Assembly (NCBI GenBank): GCA_028565635.1 | Contig: JAOXYB010060912.1 | Span: 1-10,703, forward strand | Direction of reading: 5' to 3' | From: Phoronis ovalis | Taxonomy: Eukaryota; Phoronida; Phoronidae | DNA length: 10,703 nucleotides | Shown: in pieces, positions 7,519 to 10,703 of the stretch | Layout of the letters: each line of letters begins with the position of its first letter | Position numbering within the stretch: the stretch's first letter is position 1 | Notes under the pieces: model-generated | What the model saw: the letters and a program-made list of their open reading frames with translations, nothing else | What the model was told of the DNA's origin: nothing | The model's database searches: none | Made by a program: the position numbers and the translations under genes

Positions 7519-9950
7519 GTAAGTTTTCATTCATAATTTCCATGTTTTGTACCCGTGATCAAAAATCATTGACATTTCCCAGCAGTCCTATAATGATATG
7601 TTATATCTGTTTACTCTGTCAAGTGTATTATATAATAATATAGCTAGCAAGAGTGCCCTTTATAAAAATTAACGCATGATAATATACACGCAAATATGCG
7701 CATAAGCAATTTACAAAATTCCACAGCAGAATTTTTGGGTCATCATTGGCTATAAGGTCTGGAGTGGAAAAAGTTGGAAATATGAACACGTGACCTGCTG
7801 AAATGAAAAAAATGAATGTAAACAAACGACGGAAATTTCCACAAATAAAAGTTAATACCTACGATCAGATTCTGTATTTTTTTTTTACTTTAAACTGCAT
7901 GGTTTATATTATTTAATGTGATATAGCTGGTCCTTTTTTTCGTCTACGCAGACGATTTAACAAAAACAGAGTAATTTAAAAAATATCAAGGGCAACAAAA
8001 AAGGACCTCTAGCAAAGTGTGACGAATGCACAAACATATAATGTGCCTTGGACTATGTTAATATTAATAAGTGTTAACCGTCTTGAAGCCTCAGATGTCT
8101 TTTCTGGATTCCTTTGATATATTAGGAGATAAATACTTTTACTGTGTATTTATAAAAACTGTTAGCAGTAGCCAGTACTCAGATAAGCAATTTCGCCTGC
8201 AATTTAGATTGTACTTTTATTCCGGACTTTCATCAAAAGAAATTTAGTCATTTGTTCCAAATATTGGCTTGGCTTGGATTTCATCATCTTTTACCTTATA
8301 ACCAGTTTTAACAAGACTTTATTATTTGATGCATGTTTGCAACACGTGATACCATATTAGGAATACTGGTTACAGACAGAAAAACATATTTGATTGGATC
8401 TTGCTCCTTATTAGGTTTAGCAGACCTAATATGGAAAACCAATCAAAACGCTTGTCCCATATTAGGTGTAGGTGACCTAATATAGATTAATAGCAAACTA
8501 TTGTGTACCAGGATGTTTTCTGTTGTAAGCAGCTGGTGTCTGTAGTTTTATATCCTGAAAACAGGATTTAACTGGAAATTATAGTTTTATCCAGAGTTCA
8601 GGGCTCATAACATGTCAGATTTTAACTTGCCAATGACCAAGATCAATATTTTGAACATGTTTTTCAAGCACGGATGTATTTAAAAGTCAATTAACAATTA
8701 ATATTGCATTAAGAAATGTTTGGAATATGTTTTTATATATTATCGTTATCATCTTCTGACAATGACAGTTTTTCCACATCCTAGATGAATGATGTCATGT
8801 TTTTAACGTTTGAACCCAGTACAACCCTGTACCTATATAAATCTAACTAAAAGCTATCTGCCCTCATACTCATCTTGCTTTTCCAAATTTTTATTATTAA
8901 ATTTCATTCAACTGTCCTTAAAAAAGGTTTGTACACTTCTTTTTGTAAATAATAATTGTTTATATGTACTTCAAAATCAGGGGAGTAACCCCTGTTTCAT
9001 TTTAAGGGGAGCACTCAGTTATCAGTAATATATTTTATAAAAAATATATTTTGTTTTAAAAAAAAATCTAAATTGTCTATAGTTACATGAATGTTTAATA
9101 GTTGTTGGCATTTATATTAAAACATCAGTAATCACATATTTTCTAATCTTCTCATAGCACTGATATTTACCGACAATTGTACGACTCCAAAATAACTTTT
9201 AATGAGACTGCATTGTACTCTTAGCACTTGGTCATCCTATTTCAAACTCCAGGAATCGTCTAAAAAGCGTCGTCTTCCCACTTGGAAACATATTCTTTCT
9301 CTAAAGATCACATTTTTGTTTTTGTTTGATTTCAGTGTTGTTTTTTATTTCTTCCAGGTTCTGCGACATGCTCAACATGAACTTATAAATTACAATAATA
9401 CTGGAATCAGTGTTATGGGTAAGTTTTCTTCAATAAAATCTGGATGAAGCCTTATTTTATTAAATAATTGAATATTAGGCTACAGCAACAAACACATGAA
9501 TGTGTATTGTCATTCATTATATGGTTATGAAAGTGCGTGGCCAGCATATCTTGTAGATGTAATTCCTAAAAGTGCCTGAACTTGTAACTAATTGCCAGGA
9601 GGATATATATTTATTTTCCCTTTATTTTTTATAAAGTAAATGCTTCTCAGGAATTATTAAGATTTTTCACAAATTTGGTAACTTATTTTTGTTGCACACT
9701 ACATAGTTTTCTTTTGTGCAGAATTTCCACAACGTTTCAAAAATTTCACCCTCTTTCAGCCTGCTGAATAATTTGGCACCCAGACTATAAAATTTTTATA
9801 TTGGACTTCTAACTTGGACAATCCTTATTATCTAGTGATGGTGATAGAATTGGATATCACAAATAGTACTTTTCTTTCAGAAATGAGTCATCGTTCTGCT
9901 GACTTTATGAAAATTGTGAAGACAGCAGAGCAAGATCTGAGAGATTTGAT
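7459..9950 (+). CDS. PSAT1: Phosphoserine aminotransferase, exons 1-3 (5' part)
   Basis: The enzyme converts 3-phosphohydroxypyruvate and glutamate to O-phosphoserine and 2-oxoglutarate, the second step of serine synthesis. It is a cytosolic PLP-dependent homodimer. Coding exons 7459-7518, 9358-9418 and 9881-9950 join in frame to about 64 residues. Residues 9-18 (NFGAGPAKLP) and 38-48 (SVMEMSHRSAD) are the diagnostic N-terminal motifs of the PSAT/SerC family; H44-R45 correspond to the His-Arg pair that contacts the substrate in E. coli SerC. The start is supported by an in-frame TGA at 7435-7437, adenine at -3, and family length at the N-terminus. Introns are phase 0 (1839 nt), phase 1 (462 nt) and phase 2 (cut by the window edge). 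The PLP lysine and the rest of the protein lie outside. No defect is seen, so this looks like a working gene. Confidence 0.95.
7929..8007. repeat. Nested palindrome with GGTCCTTTTTT ends
   Basis: GGTCCTTTTTT (7929-7939) pairs with AAAAAAGGACC (7997-8007). Just inside the left arm is a second hairpin, CGTCT-ACGC-AGACG (7941-7954). The 79-base size and inverted ends suggest a small foldback or MITE-like insertion in the intron, but no clear target duplication is visible. Confidence 0.55.
8352..8361 (+). promoter_or_regulatory. CArG box copy 1 (CCATATTAGG)
   Basis: This is an exact match to CC(A/T)6GG and to the core of the mammalian c-fos serum response element. It is one of three identical decamers in 115 bases of intron 1. 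Confidence 0.45.
8389..8447. repeat. Nested inverted repeat TTTGATTGG...CCAATCAAA
   Basis: Outer arms are 8389-8397 and 8439-8447. The inner hairpin is TATTAGGT (8409-8416), loop TTAGCAG, ACCTAATA (8424-8431). Confidence 0.6.
8425..8434 (-). promoter_or_regulatory. CArG box copy 2, inverted
   Basis: CCTAATATGG on the plus strand is CCATATTAGG on the minus strand. It overlaps the right arm of the first twin hairpin. Confidence 0.45.
8457..8466 (+). promoter_or_regulatory. CArG box copy 3
   Basis: A third exact CCATATTAGG, overlapping the left arm of the second twin hairpin. Confidence 0.45.
8459..8483. repeat. Second twin hairpin, ATATTAGGT stem
   Basis: ATATTAGGT (8459-8467), loop GTAGGTG, ACCTAATAT (8475-8483). 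It has the same stem and the same 7-base loop length as the hairpin at 8409-8431 but a different loop sequence. Confidence 0.65.
8978..9050. repeat. Two small palindromes in intron 1
   Basis: CAGGGG-AGTAA-CCCCTG (8978-8994), and an all-A/T palindrome with 10-base arms AATATATTTT/AAAATATATT (9027-9036 and 9041-9050). They are short enough to be chance in this composition. Confidence 0.4.
9358..9418 (+). CDS. PSAT1: PSAT1 coding exon 2
   Basis: It follows TTCTTCCAG and encodes VLRHAQHELINYNNTGISVM plus the first base of Glu41. It ends ATGG/GTAAGT in phase 1. Confidence 0.95.
9419..9880 (+). other. PSAT1: PSAT1 intron 2
   Basis: A GTAAGT to TTTCTTTCAG intron of 462 nt. No further feature was seen in it. 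Confidence 0.9.
9881..9950 (+). CDS. PSAT1: PSAT1 coding exon 3
   Basis: It completes Glu41 and encodes MSHRSADFMKIVKTAEQDL then RDL and the first two bases of the next codon. The donor TTTGAT/GTAAGT is in phase 2. Confidence 0.95.
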
Positions 9951-10703
9951 GTAAGTTGTGTGAGGTTCAGTGCTAAATGTTTTACTATTCGCCAATAAAA
10001 CCAGTATGATTTCAAGGTCCACCAACAGTTCCACATTTCATTTACATTCACCAATAAACTGATCTAAAAAGAGCCATTTACTAATCACAACAGTTTGCCA
10101 CTAAGATTCACAACAAAAAGTAGATAGCCGTTTAGCAAAGACAGGATTGCTACAATGGTCTTTTATGAATGTTGTATGACCTCTAAATGACCTTTCAGCA
10201 TCATTTTTGAACTTTTCAGTAACTGTTAGAAATTCATTGTTTTAGGTATTTTTGAGTCTCATAATCACCTATAAATTTATAAAAAACTGATGTATGCCAT
10301 TTTGAACTTTTTACCTCTAGATGACCTTTTGACCTTTCCATCTCTGAGACTGTCATATATCAAGCCTTTTGGGCTAATTGTTACGACTTGCAGCATGTTT
10401 CCTCCATAAAATTAGTTGAAAAGATACTTAAAAAAAATAAATTTCACCTTTTAATGCCTAAATACTCCTAGAGATAATTGAAATGACCTTTTTACAACCT
10501 GATGCCATCATTTTGGAAGATATCGAGCAATCCAATGACCTTTTGATCTCAAGGTCAACAATGACCTACTCTGAGGATGTCAAACCTGAAATACTGTGTG
10601 CCTAATTGAAAAAGGAAAAAAGAAAAAGAAAGAAAATGTGCAAAACCAGTCGAAGGCTTGCTTCCTTATAGGAGCAATCATAATAATCATATTTTGGCTG
10701 TGT
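9951..10703 (+). other. PSAT1: PSAT1 intron 3, incomplete at window edge
   Basis: At least 753 nt of intron after the exon 3 donor. It contains scattered TGACCTTT motifs (10177-10568) and a 29-base all-purine run (10608-10636). No fourth exon was recognised before the edge. Confidence 0.8.
10177..10568 (+). repeat. Scattered TGACCTTT / AGGTCA motifs
   Basis: TGACC(T) occurs at 10177, 10188, 10322, 10330, 10484, 10536 and 10562, and AGGTCA on the plus strand at 10552. Two copies are directly adjacent (10322-10337, a DR2 arrangement) and one pair is inverted with a 4-base gap (10552-10567). This looks like a degraded intronic repeat. Confidence 0.55.

Larger units (their letters stand above)
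7519..9357 (+). other. PSAT1: PSAT1 intron 1
   Basis: A GTAAGT to TTCTTCCAG intron of 1839 nt. It contains CACGTG at 7787 and 8343, a GGTCC palindrome at 7929-8007, three CCATATTAGG boxes and twin hairpins at 8352-8483, and small palindromes at 8978-9050. Open frames inside it (7628-7825 minus, 8810-9028 plus) have no recognisable content. Confidence 0.9.

Noticed and set aside
7628-7825. 65-codon minus-strand hydrophobic frame
   Set aside because: It lies inside PSAT1 intron 1, is A+T-driven and has no motif.
8810-9028. 72-codon plus-strand frame
   Set aside because: It lies inside PSAT1 intron 1, with no splice support or similarity to a known family.
1-10703. tRNA, rRNA, CRISPR or complete transposon
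   Set aside because: I looked for tRNA box motifs, regular spacer arrays and transposase or reverse-transcriptase motifs and saw none that could be supported by eye.

Overview
The window looks like nuclear DNA from an invertebrate animal. It is very A+T-rich, genes are split by introns with GT-AG borders, coding exons are short islands, and a TATA box with CCAAT boxes precedes the one gene that can be named. The secreted-protein style and the TGACCTTT-rich introns would fit a bivalve or another mollusc. That placement is inference, not proof.

Right third (about 7,230-10,703, + strand): the promoter and first three coding exons of phosphoserine aminotransferase (PSAT1/SerC), the PLP-dependent second step of serine synthesis. 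Exons at 7459-7518, 9358-9418 and 9881-9950 join in frame through introns of phase 0, 1 and 2 and give about the first 64 residues, including the family motif around SHRS. The gene runs off the right edge. Intron 1 (1.8 kb) holds three identical CCATATTAGG boxes, two twin hairpins, a GGTCC-ended palindrome and two CACGTG sites. Intron 3 is scattered with AGGTCA/TGACCT half-sites.

Left third (about 350-4,120): no intact long open frame, but several short exon-like islands of secreted-protein type. The best is a minus-strand gene at 1338-706: a signal-peptide exon, then a second exon joined in correct phase, then a long exon with an EF-hand-like loop. Its frame stays open for another 47 codons after one TAG. 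A second EF-hand-like minus-strand exon lies at 2606-2418. A plus-strand TATA box plus signal-peptide exon lies at 3114-3276, where an in-frame TAA sits inside a CATATCA repeat just before a consensus splice donor. Together they suggest a small cluster of secreted, possibly calcium-binding genes, partly decayed.

Middle (about 4,120-7,200): mostly featureless A+T-rich DNA. It holds a nearly perfect 33-bp stem hairpin (5146-5218) and a plus-strand stretch (6222-7022) with far fewer stops in one frame than expected. Within that stretch lie four or five diverged copies of a TATTTACCACAGGGTAT motif. I do not recognise the protein; it is best treated as a coding relic.

No tRNA, rRNA, CRISPR array or complete transposon was recognised. 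All exon calls except PSAT1 come from reading frame, splice signals and residue patterns alone.
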